Counted from the stretch's first letter, positions 11,110 through 26,100 are shown. The stretch: DNA of 64,000 bases from Diphasiastrum complanatum (GCA_029204225.1 CM055109.1:17289590-17353589); one strand, 5' to 3'. Numbers and translations: made by a program. The notes: a model not told the origin generated them from the sequence alone.

Positions 11110-14100
11110 AGCAATGGGGTATTACCTGAGTATGGACTTGCTCCTGAGGGCATTTTGCAAGCTCAAGCTGCAGGAGAGCTATTTTTCAAGGTTAGTGCTT
11201 AGAACATAATATTTCTCAGTTTCGATATGTTTTATCCAAATGGTCACTATTTGAGAAAAAAAAAGTTACCACTAATTCATTAGAGCATTTCAGCAAATTG
11301 GATTTTGAAAACTTGTTATCATTTAGCTTGAACTAGTGTTCCCCACCTTTGGATCCTTTCATTTGGCATGCACATAGGCTTTTTCCCCACATGCTCTTTA
11401 GCCATTGAAGAGTTTATTAATACATGTCCTGCACTAAGAAAGATAAGGGATTGGTAGTCTGAAGGCTAGCACTGGCTTCTTGTGGCCTTGCAACCTCAGA
11501 AATGAAGATATCATCAGATTAGGGGTGTTGCCTAACAGCCTATGCAAGATCAAAGATGGATTAGGGAAGAAATTGGGAGTTATGGCTAGCACTTCATGAA
11601 TGGCCAATAGAAATTGTCCTTAAGACGTGCATAAGACTTCTGAAAACCAAAATGGCTACCAATAGGCGAAGCACGAGCATCAAACAACAACTGAGGACGA
11701 ATGGAAAGAGAACTGGGAATACATAAAGCACCAAAGTGGTATAAACGATCATCAACAACAATATAAACTTGGAACTTCCGAGAGGACGAAAGGGGACGAG
11801 AACGATAAACATCAGAAAAGTTAGAAAAAGACAAATATGTGGCAAACCAAGAAGGTACTGAAGCAACAATACTATGTAACAATACAGGAAGACGAGATAA
11901 AGCATCAGCTGCCGTGTTTGCCTTGCATGGACGATACAAAATATCAAAATGAAAAGACTGCAAAAATTGTAACCAACGATACTGACGATCACTAAGACCA
12001 CGCTGAGAAAAAAGATAACGGAGAGACTGATAATGGAGATAACGGAGCTGAACCTCCTCACGTTCAACTTTAGACATACGACATGGAGCACGAGAGGGTG
12101 GGGTAGCACCAGGAATAAGATCAATATGGTGGGTGACATCTCGTAATGGTGGCAGAGACGTAGGTTCTGAGAAGACAACAGAATACCGATGCAATAAGTC
12201 AGAAATCACCTGAGGAAGAGGACCCATGGATGGAGTAGGAAGAGCAGCAACTGATGTACTCTGAAAGATAAGAAGAGCTGCACCCTGAGCCTTTGGCAGG
12301 CTACGCATAAACTGCTTCCCGGTAACCAATTGATGGTCACCCTGGGAATCAATACCAGAAAGTAAATGATGTCGACCAGCATGTGGAAAAGACAGTGTCT
12401 GCTGAGAAAGATCCACAGCAACGGTACCAAGTGAAGAAAACCAATCTGCACCAAGAATAATGTCATAGCGCTCCAGAGGAATAATATACAAATTTGCATG
12501 TCCAAAGAAGTCACCAATGCTATAGTCCAAGCCCTGAAACATCTGAGAGCTGATAAAAGAATGTCAGATTTATGGTGATTTATGGTAATAGATTTATGGT
12601 GATTTACAGTAATAGATTTATGGTGATTTCTCTCCACCCAAGCATAGATGCATGCAAGCCAGATCCATGAAAAATAAAACTAGCCACACATGTGAACGAG
12701 AGGGCCAACACAACAGAAACATTAGTAAATAGTGTGTGCATGCTCTTTTCAAGTGCATGCATGAGTGACCGCATGCATCGCCGTTGAGCTTCATCATGAT
12801 ATACAATGTCTTCAAGTGGATTTGAATCAGCTGGCTTAAATTTCCCTATTCAACCGATTCAAACCGATTCGAATCAGGGTCCAAAAACTGAATCAGTGAA
12901 TCAAATTTAGGGGTTTCAAAAGATAAAAAATTCATGTTGGATATGTGTTACTGGAAAGAAACAGTTTTTGGTTAGGATGCCAACTAAAGTTTCGTAATGC
13001 AATTACAGTTACCTAGGTCCTGAATCCAGAATCCTAATTCATGATTGCTAATCTTACAATTTGGTGCTCTCTGCAATTCTGAGAGCTCAGAAGTCTATAT
13101 AAGGTGAAATTTCCCTTTCATACCCTTTTCTCTACTTTCTACATATAAGGATTTTCTATTCTTTAGCACTCAATAAGAAACGTGATAGTTAATGGCCACA
13201 CACCCTGATGGCTAAAAGTTACCTCTATACTCTCTATTTTTGGCTCCTAATGTGTGTGGGAAAAGGTGAACTTTTGAAGCCTTTCAAGCTCAATAAAATA
13301 GAATTCATTTTGTGAGAGAGGTTTGCACATCTCTCAAGGAACAATGATAGACATACTGTGATTAGCCGAGAATGAATTCCCAAGTCAAAAAGATTGATGA
13401 TTTTGTAGCAGTTTCATTCAGTTTAGTCATAATGATACTCCCCTCCCATGTATCATACACAGAGTAACAGAAGAAGAAACAAGACCTTGACTAGAGGATT
13501 ACCCATCTGGACAGTATCTCTATTTTTAAGGGTTCCAGCTAGACTATTAGTATCTGCTAAAATGACACTCTTCCACTCTTCTTACTATCAGACTCAACCA
13601 CTCTTTTGCTCCATTTGACAACTATTGTCAATTGGGATGATTCCTCTTGTAATGGATCCATTTCACGGCTCTTGACAGCTGCTGCGGTGCAAGCTTATCA
13701 ACTTGCAAGTTTCCTCCATCTACTATTTTTTGGTTCCATCATCATATCGTCTGTAATAAGTGTTCAGAAGACCAATCAATCACATAGACACACATAAGGA
13801 CATCAGCATATGATGATCTTGCCCACAACAGATCTGTAAAATCTGTTGTTGAATTTGCATTGCAATTCTTGATTTGTCAGTAGCATAAAGGAATCTTGCC
13901 TGAATCAGATACTGTTGAGTCTTTATGAAACAAAGAGGGTTAAGGATATGAGAAATTTGCTGTATATTTTAGTTTGACTACTGGATTTGTACTATGTAGG
14001 CTCTGCAGCTATTTGCTAGTTAATTCTTACTCTCAAGGTTTGATGATGGGCAGGAGTTAGAAAATCTGGGGATGCAAAGAGTGTGTATCTTCACATCTCC

Positions 14101-17100
14101 ATTTAGCAGGACAAGGGAAACGGCCGAAGCTGTTGCAGGAGTTCTAAAGTCATTGCTTGGAGAACAGTGTATGAATCTTCAGATCCAGGTGGGTTCACAC
14201 AATCATGTCTTGAAAGAGGAGAAACAATCAGGTTTTGCTATGGTTTGGTATCTTTTAGTGCTGATTTAACTTGAAACTTTTCTCTCAAGATTGATTTCCC
14301 ATTAGAGTTTGTATACCTTCCAGTGCCGAAAAGGTTTAACTTGAAAGTTTTCTTCTCAAGATTGCCTCCCATCATTGTCTGTATAGGTGCAGTGCAGCAG
14401 GGTTAATAAGCAGAACAAACTTTTCAATGTAGGGGTATGAGCAAACTTTCTAAAGAATGAGTATGTTGTGCTAGTGATGCAACTGATAAGCTGGTTATTA
14501 CTATCAGGCAATTTTGTCAAAGATACTTCTACTTGTTTGGAATGCATGAACAGAATTAAAGTTTTCAAAGTTTCAGGAATAATTGTGATTGTTGCCTTAG
14601 ATTTATTGTACCAGAAACTCAACAGTAAATATTTCTGTGAAAGAAGTAACCTCCCACAAGAATGTGAAAAGGAAAGCCTTGCTTCTAGTATCAAATTGAA
14701 TCTCTCTCAGAAGTATATATAACATGAGGAATTATTGCTCGTATAAATGCTTAATGTTTTTTTTCAAGGAACAAAGGAATTTCTGTCCACAAATTCTTTG
14801 TGTTACAAACTTCAAAAATATGCTAGGTGAAAGTTTTGTGAGGCTTCCACCTGTGCTTCATTCTCAATCTTAGTTGCCCATTCCGGAACGCGGAACGCGT
14901 TCCAGAACGCGTTCCGTTCCGGAATGAGACCATAAAAAATAAAATAAAAAAACACGTTTTTTTACAAAGGAAAAAAAAAACGTATTCTTTTATCATAATA
15001 TCTAAGGAAGCTTGAGGAGCATCTAAGCTCAAAGGAAATAGAACAGTAAATCATTCAGCAAATAAAATGACAAACATCGATTGGACATAAAAAGCACAAT
15101 TATCAAAAAAATACGTAAGAACACACAGTGATAAGGTGCCAGCAGGCAGGGTACAGAGATCCGTGACTCAGAAGTTGTATGTCCGAGCCGCCCTGGTCGG
15201 TTCAACGGAAACATCGGATTCAGAGACGGGGGGAAGGGCTATTCAGATACATATATGCGAAATGGATGAGCATTAGCCTTCACTTCATATGATGAATATT
15301 CCCGATATGCACAATTGCCCCGGTTTCCAGCTATATAGTCAGTTTGACTAAGCTGCATTGTAGATTATTATAGACCGTTCTTCAGTATTCACTTCATCTT
15401 TTTATTGATGAATTCTGGAGAGGGCGATTCTCAAGCAAGAAGCAACAGGTAAAATTAGAAAATATGTCAGTCATCGATGAAATGCAAATGCAGAATGCGC
15501 GGGCCAGCAGGGTTGTTATACATTTTTTTTTAACTCACAAAAAATCGTTCCGACCCAGTACGTTCCGGAACGTACGGAACGGTCGGAACGGAACGTTCCG
15601 ACCCATTTTGGTCAGAACGGGCTTCTAAGTTCTCAATGAATGTCTATCATAGCCATGCCTATCCAGGGGTAAGGATTTCGTACCTTTAAACTGGAAGATT
15701 ACCTAGAATCTGACTTAGTCTCCAAAATTTGGCTGAATAGCGTAGTCATTATGTTGCGAATGCACATTAGATGAAAGAGTGGAAGAAAAGTCTCAGTTTA
15801 GTTTTTGCTACATTGATTGCACATATTATTATGGGAGGATGGCATATATATTCTAGTGCATCACAACACGTGACTGCATAGGAAGTAGTTTATTAAGTAT
15901 GAAGAGACCAATGAGTTTGACAGTATGTCTGAGAAAATATCTTAACGATATTGTTGAAGGTGAAAATGAATACATTAAGAATGTTTTTTGTGTGCCCGGC
16001 CTGATTAAAAATCTAATGTTCGCTGGTGGCTTAACAAATCAAATATTGATAGGCAAGTTTTAAGTGAAATGGCTTGTTAAAGATATTACTCACAACTACA
16101 AAGTTGTAATAAAGGGAGTTAAAGAAGGATGTCTTTCTTAAACTATATGCCACAGTCAACGTACTCATATAGCTAATGAGCAGTCAAAAGGTAAACTTTG
16201 CCATGACAGCTTCAGCCTTTTAAAAGTCTATAGGTGTTAAAGAACACAACATGATTGCTGGATTGTCTGTCATTATGTTTGGTCGAAGTGTTTCTGACGC
16301 ATATGTTATAAGTACCAAAGGCGGAGATTCTCCAAGGAGGAATTTATAGAGTCAAAGAAGCAATTGAATCAAGTAATTCAGATCTATACGGACCAATTCA
16401 AATTTAAGACTCAGGTCCATAGTTGATGAGCTTTATTGATGATTACGCCAGCAGCTGTGGGCGTATCTCTTGGAGCAAAAATTGGAGTCTTCCAAGTACT
16501 TTAAACATTTTAGGCATGGCTATGATAGACATTCTTCAAGTGTGAACATGGTCGAAACCTAAACTGGCAAAGAGTTCAAGTCTCCAGGTCAAACAAAGCT
16601 GGTGATGCAAGTAGTGAGAAACCAGTCTAGTGGATTATTATGGTGAGTCTAGCAATGAGAAAGGCCAACACCCACATGAGCCAAGGTGCCTGTCGAGGTC
16701 TTGTTCTCTTTTGTTGTGCTACTCATTCAAGGCAGATTACTTCTCATTGTGCAACTCATAAAGTGCTAGTGTGCTTGGGTTCTTAGTAGCATGTCTATAG
16801 TCCGTTATCCTACATTGTTGTCAAATGTTTCTTAGACTTATCAAGTCCACTGCTGGTACTTTGTGTATGCCATTTTGTGTCTTTCAACAACCTCTTGAGT
16901 GCATTAGTGGCTGGCTTCTTATCCTCACTTTGCTTGCTTGCTTCTTGGTTAGGGCCTGGTGATGGGCCAAACACAACCTCGAACAGGCAGGTTGCCCAGA
17001 GGTCAATGGGTTGTTGGATTCATAATTGACCCGCAACCGAATTGGGCACTTAGCAATGTTCAGGTTAGGGGTGTTGTTAATTGCGACCTGGTGTGCCCAC

Positions 17101-20100
17101 AAAATAATATATTGTAAGGCAACTATGACAGTGTCATTAGAGGAGCTGGGCTCTGCTGACTACTGAGACAGTCATAATCCTCATTAGAGCACCCTGACAT
17201 TCATGATTTGTGGAACATCTTGGATTGACTCTAATTGACCACTAGAACATTCACAAGCTGTTGAACATCTTGAATTGGCTCTTGCTTCATCTGTATGATG
17301 TCCAGCACTTCATTTTATCTTGTTCACTTAAATTGTACGTAATTTTTCATTTCATTACAAAGGCATTCCTTCCGCTTATGTGTTCCCAAGGGTCCAAGGC
17401 ACAAAATCTCAAGTGGTGGGAACAGGAATATTTTCTCAAGTTTTTTTCATCACCTTTGTGTTCCTCCTGAATGTGATTTGCGGTCTTGGAAATCTCCTTA
17501 TCAATGGTAAGTTTACACATATGAAAATACTTGTCCCACTTCTATAACATATTCTTGGCCCCCATCTATCATCCTTGGGACAGATTTTTGTTAGTACTTC
17601 GGTTGCTTTTACGATGCTTTAAAGGCAGCAATTTACCTTCCTTCATTTGTACAGGCTCTTCTCAGTGGTAGTTGGCTTTACAATCATCAAAGTTGGCCCA
17701 GGGGATTGAACTTGTGAGCTTCCAAATTTTATGTCTGCCAGTCACCCCATAATTCGCTTCAAGCATGTCATACATAGATTCAATCTTGTGTCAAACTTGT
17801 TGTGAAAATTGAGTTGGTTGGACTGGGGTGACACATCTTCGCAGATCCCCCTCGGAAAGTGACTTTTGGGTTGTGAATTGGCTACCCCCAACACATTTTA
17901 GATCTATAGCAGCTTGTGTCAGATCTCTGATAGCCACCAAATTTTGAGCGTCTAATGTAGCTAGGCCTTATGTACACCAGATACATTGATGCTATGATTA
18001 AAACACATGTACAATGCTAATGATGCTATTAATGTGGATCTGTTTATAGCACATAAGGCTAATGTGGTCCAAGTTAGTGTTGTGCAGTTTTTATCAATAC
18101 CAACTTAGACATTGGTATTGTACATAAGAGCAATAATAGCCTTATGTACAACAAACCCACAGGCCTGATGTACAGCAGATAATTTGATGCTATGATAAAA
18201 GCACCTTGATTTGTCATACCAACTTACCCACATTAGCCTCTTTTTTTGCAGTTGTAAATCTCTTTGATCTCTTATGTTGGTCACTTATTAGCTATTGAAT
18301 TCAAGTCCGAACTGTTTCTATCCTACTTTGCTGGCTGTCCATAGCCATTTTACACAGTTTTTTGATGTTTTGGGCTTCAATTTGTCTATTGCTGAACACA
18401 GAGGGCGAGGCTGGTGATGTCCCTGTAGTCGCATGTTCACAGACACATAACTGCCTCTCAATTAAGGTGGGGTGAAGTGTTGGTCCCAATTCATTGTTTA
18501 TATCTGTTCCTCATCACACTCCCATCTCTCGATCGCCGACTTCGAAAGAAGACTTGGAAAGAAATAATAAGCATAATGCAAGTCTGTGTTGGTGATGACT
18601 GTGTCTTGGGCAGCCAATAGACACTTTCTGTAAGGATTACCTTACATAGATAGCAAAACATCTCTGGAAAGGAGTGTTATGCAATGGGCTCGTCTTGAAA
18701 GAGACGATTGTGTTTCTCACAAATCTCATAGTAAAGTCTCAATCTCAGTGAATATACCTTGACCTGTCCCATCGCAACCTTCAGGCTGTAACTTCTACAA
18801 ACCGTGGCACCCTAGTAGTTCAAGTACCACATACTTACCACTTTAGCAAAAGGCAGGTTTGATCCCAAGCGGGGAAGCATGAGGTCATCTTTTGCAGCCT
18901 TCATACTTATAGTTCTAAACTTAGGCTGATTGTAAGTTTGCCTCTTTTTTCCATAGGTGTAATGGCCGGTGTAATTGCCCTTGATAAGAGATAGTGTGTG
19001 TAATATGAGTGTTATGTTTGATTTCATTGGCTTCCACGTAACCTGATACTGCAGGTAAAAACACTTTTTTATTAACCAGCTTTTGTTTAGATTTTCGCTG
19101 TGATGATTGCTAATTCTGGTCACAAGTGTTTTTACAGGTTATGGATGAGTTGAGAGAACGTTACTTTGGACCACCACTCGAACTTCAGTCTCATGAACAT
19201 GTAAGAAACACCAATAGATAGAAATCTCTTAAAGCATAGCTAATTGAAATATATACTTGACAGGAGTTATGTCATAACATGGAAATCTACTCAGCAATGA
19301 ACCTTAACTATCCACTTATTTTGAACATTTCTTAGCAATTCACAGATTTGCTAAATGTGCAGTATCCAGAAATTTGGGACATTGATGCACACAATCCAAT
19401 GGTTGCACCTGATGGTGGTGAAAGTGCAGCAGATGTTGCTGAAAGGCTTACAAGCGTGCTTCCAAGAATAGAGAATGATTTAAAAGGGTTAGTGCTCATG
19501 TTATGTTGTTGATAGCTAAATAGAGAAAACCCTATGTGCAAAACACATTGTCTGAGTCACACCAGTTTGATTGGTGGGTTGTGATGATTGAAGAAATGGA
19601 AGAGTTTGCTTGATAGACAACTGCTCAAATTTCTGTTTTCCTTGAAATAGATAGAGTTCACTCTAGAGTTATACGAACACTTAGTGGGCATGCTTACTAA
19701 GAAACATGAGCATTGTAGCATGTTTTACTCTGCGATCCACTGTAGCCAAGGCTTGATATTCATCTCCAAATTGGATGCTTATTTGCTGGCAGCCATTAAG
19801 TATATCTATTTTGGAGAGACCAGCATGGAGGTCAAACATGTCATGAACTTAGAGTGATAACATATGATTATGTTAACCAGTTAATATTGTCGTTTTTATA
19901 ACTAGGAAGATCGGAGAATCGAAAGGAAAAATACTAGGATGACAAATCCAGAGTGGATCAAACATAAATCTGGGATGAACCTTTGACGAGTTGAGTTTGA
20001 GACATCTAGTAGGGTGACAAAACTACTAGGGAAGATCTAGGGAGCGTGCAGAATCCTGATGGTGATGGTGCATGTCACATGAAGTTGATAATGAGAGAGG

Positions 20101-23100
20101 GGGCTGAAAAATGGCTTGATATTGACAAATTAGAGAAGCAATGTACGGTTGGATGATACTGGAAGTCAATTGATGGAAGAAATAACGGTAATAGAGTAAA
20201 CGGTTGACAGAATGGTGAGAAAACTGGAGAGTTGATTGGTCATTGGTGAAATTGTATCACCACCTGAGAAACTTTTTTCGACCCAAACCAGTCAGAGCGT
20301 ACTGTATGTTCCGCATAGTACGTTCTGGAACGTACTTTCATCTTTTCTTCTATTTTGCATCATATCTATTTGCATCTACACCTCAACGTTTTTGAGAAAC
20401 TCTGCCCCAAAATAGAAATGCAGTTCAGAAACGCGTTTCTGACCGTGTTTCTAGAAACGCAATGCAACTATGTCTCAGCAGTTACATTTCTAGCTGGATT
20501 CGTGCTTCACTTGTTTTTGCTCCGTCGATGCCGAGTAAGAGTTCTCATTCATTCATCATCTCTCAGATGTTGCACGGGTTGGAGTATCATATTGGGGATT
20601 TTATTGGACAGGCGGACTTCTTTATTATACCTATGGAGCGTTATGATCTCATCCTTGGTGCTGATTGGTTTGCTTCACTTGGTGCTGTTACATTGGATTT
20701 GAATCATAGATGCACTGTGTTCTGGAACGCTGCGTTCTGGGAGCGTTTCGGAAAGTTCCGGAACGGTTCTAAGATCTGGGAGTGTTTCGGATCGGAACGT
20801 TGCAAATTTTTTTTTTTTTAGACAGTGTGTTGGGGTGGGAAAAACAACATTTAAGGATGTATAGAAAACTCAAAAAATGCACGTTCATGTCCTTCATTGT
20901 TCAGCAAAGTATTCTAGGTAATGTTGAAGGACCGAAAGTTTTCTGCCTTAATTTGTCAAGAAATATATAGGGGTACTCAATGAACTAAAAAAATCCTAGA
21001 ACCAGTGAGTGTTTCACAAGTAGCAAGGTTCAATTGCACCACTTCTAGCACCAATAAAACTTAAAAGTCACTCGAAAAGCTATTGCCTATCTCAAAGATC
21101 ATTGGGAACACCAGATCTGGCTGAGAATTCAATTCTTGTAAGTTGCTAAAGTGAGTCACTGTGGAGATGTGCATATGAACAAACGAACTGCTACAGTCAC
21201 AGTCACGTTTTGGAACCAGTGTTCATCTCTTCTAGGATAAACTAGTGAATGACGACGTTGCCAACATAATTATTAATACATATTACAATTTCTAAGCTAT
21301 CTAAATTTTAATGATTAATTTGGTAAAAGAACATGGACATCATTCACAAAGGAGCCCCATAATTATAAGAGGGAACCATGCATTTAAACGTGCAAGAAGT
21401 CAATTTTTTTTTTTTAGGGTTCCGACGTTCTTGAACCCTATACCTCCAGAACAACGCTCCGATGTAACTTAGATTTGACTCAACGGACACTTACATTCCT
21501 ACATGGTACTGTCACCCATTCACCTATTGGTATTGATTCCCAGGGGGATTACTAGCTGGTATTGTGAAGCTGTTTATGCGCAGCCTGTTGAAGGCTCATT
21601 GTGTAGCTCTTTTGTGAAGAATGAATGGCCTAGGATCATCCATGACTGACAATTGTCTTCAAAGGCTTGATTAACTATGCGACAATATGTTGTAGAATTA
21701 GTGGTGGTAGTAAAAACATAAACATCTCATCTCCATTGGAGGGGTTGCAGCACAAGAGTCTCCATGAGCAGCTTCTTTACTTTTGTAGAATGCAATCTCA
21801 CATTCTTTTGTCCAAATAAACTTCTTATTTTTTAAAAAATTGGCCAAAGACAATAAGCTAGTGGTGAGAATACTTCAAAATGGGACGTTAGAAAAAAACA
21901 ACCTAAAATCGTCAAAATCCAATAATCTTTAACCCTGAAACTTGAAAGATGCAAAACTAGCAAACCAGCAATTTACTATGCGTTGAGATCGTGCTTACAA
22001 AGTAGAAAGTATTTGCATGGGATTGAAAACTTGACTTTAGTACATGATAAAGATCACATCCATGATAAGTGATATACTTCTTTGGTGTACTAAAGCTAGG
22101 TAGAGAGAAAGAGATAAATCTTCCTCTATTTTGGGTTGGTTATGATTGTGCAGTACTAGAAGATATATCAAACTCTTCCGCTTTGCCACAAGTGTAGAAT
22201 CTTCCTAACATAGTACCATGATCCAATAGCCTTCACATGATTTGTTTCTTTCTTGTGAAGAGAGCACACCTCCCTTCAGTACCCGTTTATTGATAATTTA
22301 GTAAAACACATTCTAATAAGTTAATCATTGAATTGATGCACTTCATAATTTGTCAGTGTACCTTTTGTGCCTGTAATAAGTACTCCCTTGCCAAGTCCGC
22401 TGGCTTGCTCCAGAGTTGGCCCATTCCTCACCGCCAGTGGATAGGCATTTCTATGGACTTTATCATTGGCCTACCTCATACCCAATGTGCTCATGACTCA
22501 TGTATGGTGGTGGTTGATCAGTTCTCAAAATAGGCACATTTCATCCCGTTCCGTAGCACTACCACAGCAAAGCAGTGTGCACGCTTACTTTCATTCCACG
22601 TTCTATACTATCTGATTGGGATAGTAAGTATACTTCTATATTCTGGACAAATCTTACACGTATTCTAGATGTTCAACTCTTGATGGGTATTGCTTATCAT
22701 TCTACAGCTGATGGACAGTCTGAGGTCCTTAATTGGGTCCTTGAGGATTATTTATGACATTTTGTTGCTCCTTCAGGGAAGGATTGGGATCAACATTTAT
22801 GTTAGCAGAGGATAGCTATAATAGCTTTGTTAGTACCAGCACTGGTGTATCCCCATTTTTACTAGCTCATGGTTCTTCTGCCAGATGATACGCTTCATTC
22901 TTATCAAGTGTCTGCGAGCTTATAACTTGAGCTAGTACACATTTACTGCATGTGTAGCAGCATTACTAGACCTCTGTAGACTGCCATCACTGCCATGTTC
23001 AGTTTCAGCTTGGTGATGCGGTTTATCTTTGGCTCCGCTTTGCACGAATCATTTTGTTCAAGGCCACGCTTTCACTGAGAAGCTTGCACCACACTACTAT

Positions 23101-26100
23101 GGGCCTTATTGCATATTGGAGTGTCTTAGTCTGGTGACTTATCGTTTACAGCTACCGCCTTCTACACGTGCCTGTGATATCTTCCATGTTAGTCTATTAC
23201 GTGCTGCTATTGAGGATGATGCTCCTTGTGATACTGCGTTTCTTAATGATCCAGAGCTATTCTATTTCCTTTATTGTCCTGTTGAGGAGGCCACATGGGA
23301 GCCTATAGATGTTTTTTATCATATACCATTACTTGCGGGTCAGGCTCATGCTCTAGCTGCCCCTGCCCTTGTTTAGTCGTCTACATCTGATATAGTTGCT
23401 GATCCACCAGAGCTTGTTGTTCCATGATTATATGCTGCATCTTCATTTAACCTGAGGGGCTTTGTTTTTCCGCACTGGAGAGTTATGGAATGCCACGTCC
23501 TTCTTTATTACTTTACTGTTCTGCATAGGCAGGCCCCTAGGCCCTTTTTATTCATGTATTGGCCTCATTTATTAAGTACTTATATTGGAGTGGGTGCCCT
23601 CTTGTAGGAGGGCGCACTATTATCCCTCCCTATCCAGTTTGATTAGGTTCACTGACGTTATCTTATGCTCTGGAAGGCTCCATGAAGGTTCCATTTCAGG
23701 GCCTCCTTGTGGGAAAAAGTAGGACCTATTGTCATTCCTTTCATAGCTGATGAGATTAATCTCTCTCTTTAGTCCCCTTAAGCATTCTCTTTGCTGCTTT
23801 TTAGAGCTAGTTTCTGCTTGTGTGTTGCTTTCTTAGCCTAGCTATTGATCTGCTGTAAATCTGTTCGTAACTTTTAGGAAAATGACCAATCAATAGTGTT
23901 AACTGGTCATGAACACAAATGGAGAGCATATGTTGTGACTATCTGAAACTTTGACTCCGAGAGGTTAAGATGCAATTGTGGCAGCTATTGGTCGTTACTT
24001 GGCAGTTGAAGCACGAATGAAATTATGCGGGCTATCTGAATCATTCATTGCAATATAAGTGGTCCATGTAACATAATGTAAATGCATAAGAGATCAGACC
24101 TATCTGCCCTAACCAAATTCCTATAAGAGAGAGAAATTGTTTGTGCAGTAGCATGTACATCCTGTAACACATCAAAAACTGGGTTAGAATCAATTTTATC
24201 ATAAATGTTTGTAACAATAGTAAGTATATGCCTAGCATAATTGAAATTTATTGAAGTCATCCCTCTTACTGAAGGCAATTACATGCTCTGTGGACTGGAT
24301 GTCAACATTTGAAGCAGAGGTGCATAACTGAGAAATCTCATGTCAAATTGATGTCATGACAAAGGAGTTGTGTTAGCTCTTGGATGCATGGGAGTTCATG
24401 GTGGATGAGGTGATGGGATAAGAGCAAGTTGGCTTGAATATAAAATTCTTTGTGAATGTGGAACAACAACATTGTCCAGACCAATTGGCTGTGTTGTTGC
24501 AATGCAATAAGTCTTCTCTAGAAGTGGCTTACAAAAACTATATGTGAATCCAATGAGTAGCTCAGACTCAAAAATATCCTGAAATGGATATGAATATCCC
24601 CAAGATTTTCAAATGTAATATTGGACTGACATTATGATGCTAATGAACTAATAATGCAGATTATGTCTGAGTAGCTGATGTATGCAAAAGGTCCCACAGG
24701 CAAGATTCTGGATCAAAAGGGGGAAATGATGGATGTGCAAGTGGAGGAGATAATGAATGCATGTACAGAAAAAGAAACCATTTCCTGTGCTTGTCTGTGC
24801 AAAGAAAATGATGTGATAGGTGCTAGCATAGTGCAACACAGAAATGACATAAGGAGTTAAAGTTCTTGCATAATGACAATTGGTGGAGCTAAAAGGCAAT
24901 GAGAATCTTCCATGCATTCCAAATGTATCTGCTCTTGAAGTTAATCAATATTTAAAAATTCTGAGCATAGTTCTGTAGTGTACGATGTGGGCACATATGG
25001 AATGACGTTCCGTACTTGTTCCCTGTATGTTTGAAAAAAAAAACCGTTAGAGACCTATTATTTTTAGACTCCCCCCCCCCTCTCAATGGATTCATGGTCC
25101 GTCCCAGCTGCCCAACTGGGAGGGATCATACAGTGGACTCATTACTTTTTCCGCCCAGTTTCTCTTTCTGAGATCTACTTCTGGAATTGTTGGAACTGTT
25201 ACCATTTGTTGACAGCTGGAATCACCTTGTGTTTTGGGCTCGGCTCTTGCTGGGATGGTGTTTCCACCCTTAATAAAAGCATTCTAAGTAAATTATCTCA
25301 ATAATGTTCTGTATGTATGGAATGGATTTCGTTCTGTACCATTTTGTATGGAATGGGTTTCAATGACATTGAGTATCCCTTTCAATTTAAGTTGGTTAAA
25401 GAATGTTAACTACCTTAATGAATCTGGCATATTTAGAGTTTAAATGCTGATGCATCTGTTAAATTTACCACGTCTGAAGGATCCTAAAAGAGATCATTAA
25501 GGATCTCCAAGCATGTATGATTGTACACTATCAAAACTAAATGATCAAACTCGGATTTGGAAGATCAAGCAAACAAGCTTTGAATCTAGACAAGAGCATA
25601 TGAACACAAGATAAGATCAAGCCATAACGTCAAGTCATTTTTGCATGTATTGAATGAAAAAACTAAGTGTTACAAAGTGGGTCAAACCAATGCCTCAAAA
25701 AATCTATCTTCTCATTATGTGATTTGCAATCTCACAATTTTACATAAACTTGAGATTCAAAACTACTCTTAGGGTTAATAACCAAACTTAGGGTCTAGGC
25801 CTTCCCTAGCGAGGTGCAACCTCTTGAATGTGATTGGTCCACATGTATGGCATAGATTAAGAAGTGCACCATTTACACTCAAGATCTCCTAAAATCTAGG
25901 CATTGATTTTGCATTGCTTTTGGCTCTCCATGGAGCTCAAGTTCTAATCAATAATATCTAAGCTTAATCAAGCCTGATAAGCATGAAAGTATGTACATGT
26001 GATGAGGATCAATGAGGTCCAACCTCATGATGACACCTAGCAACCAAAATAACTAGCTTGTTTTTATCACTTTTCACAGCATCTCAATCACCTAATTGCA

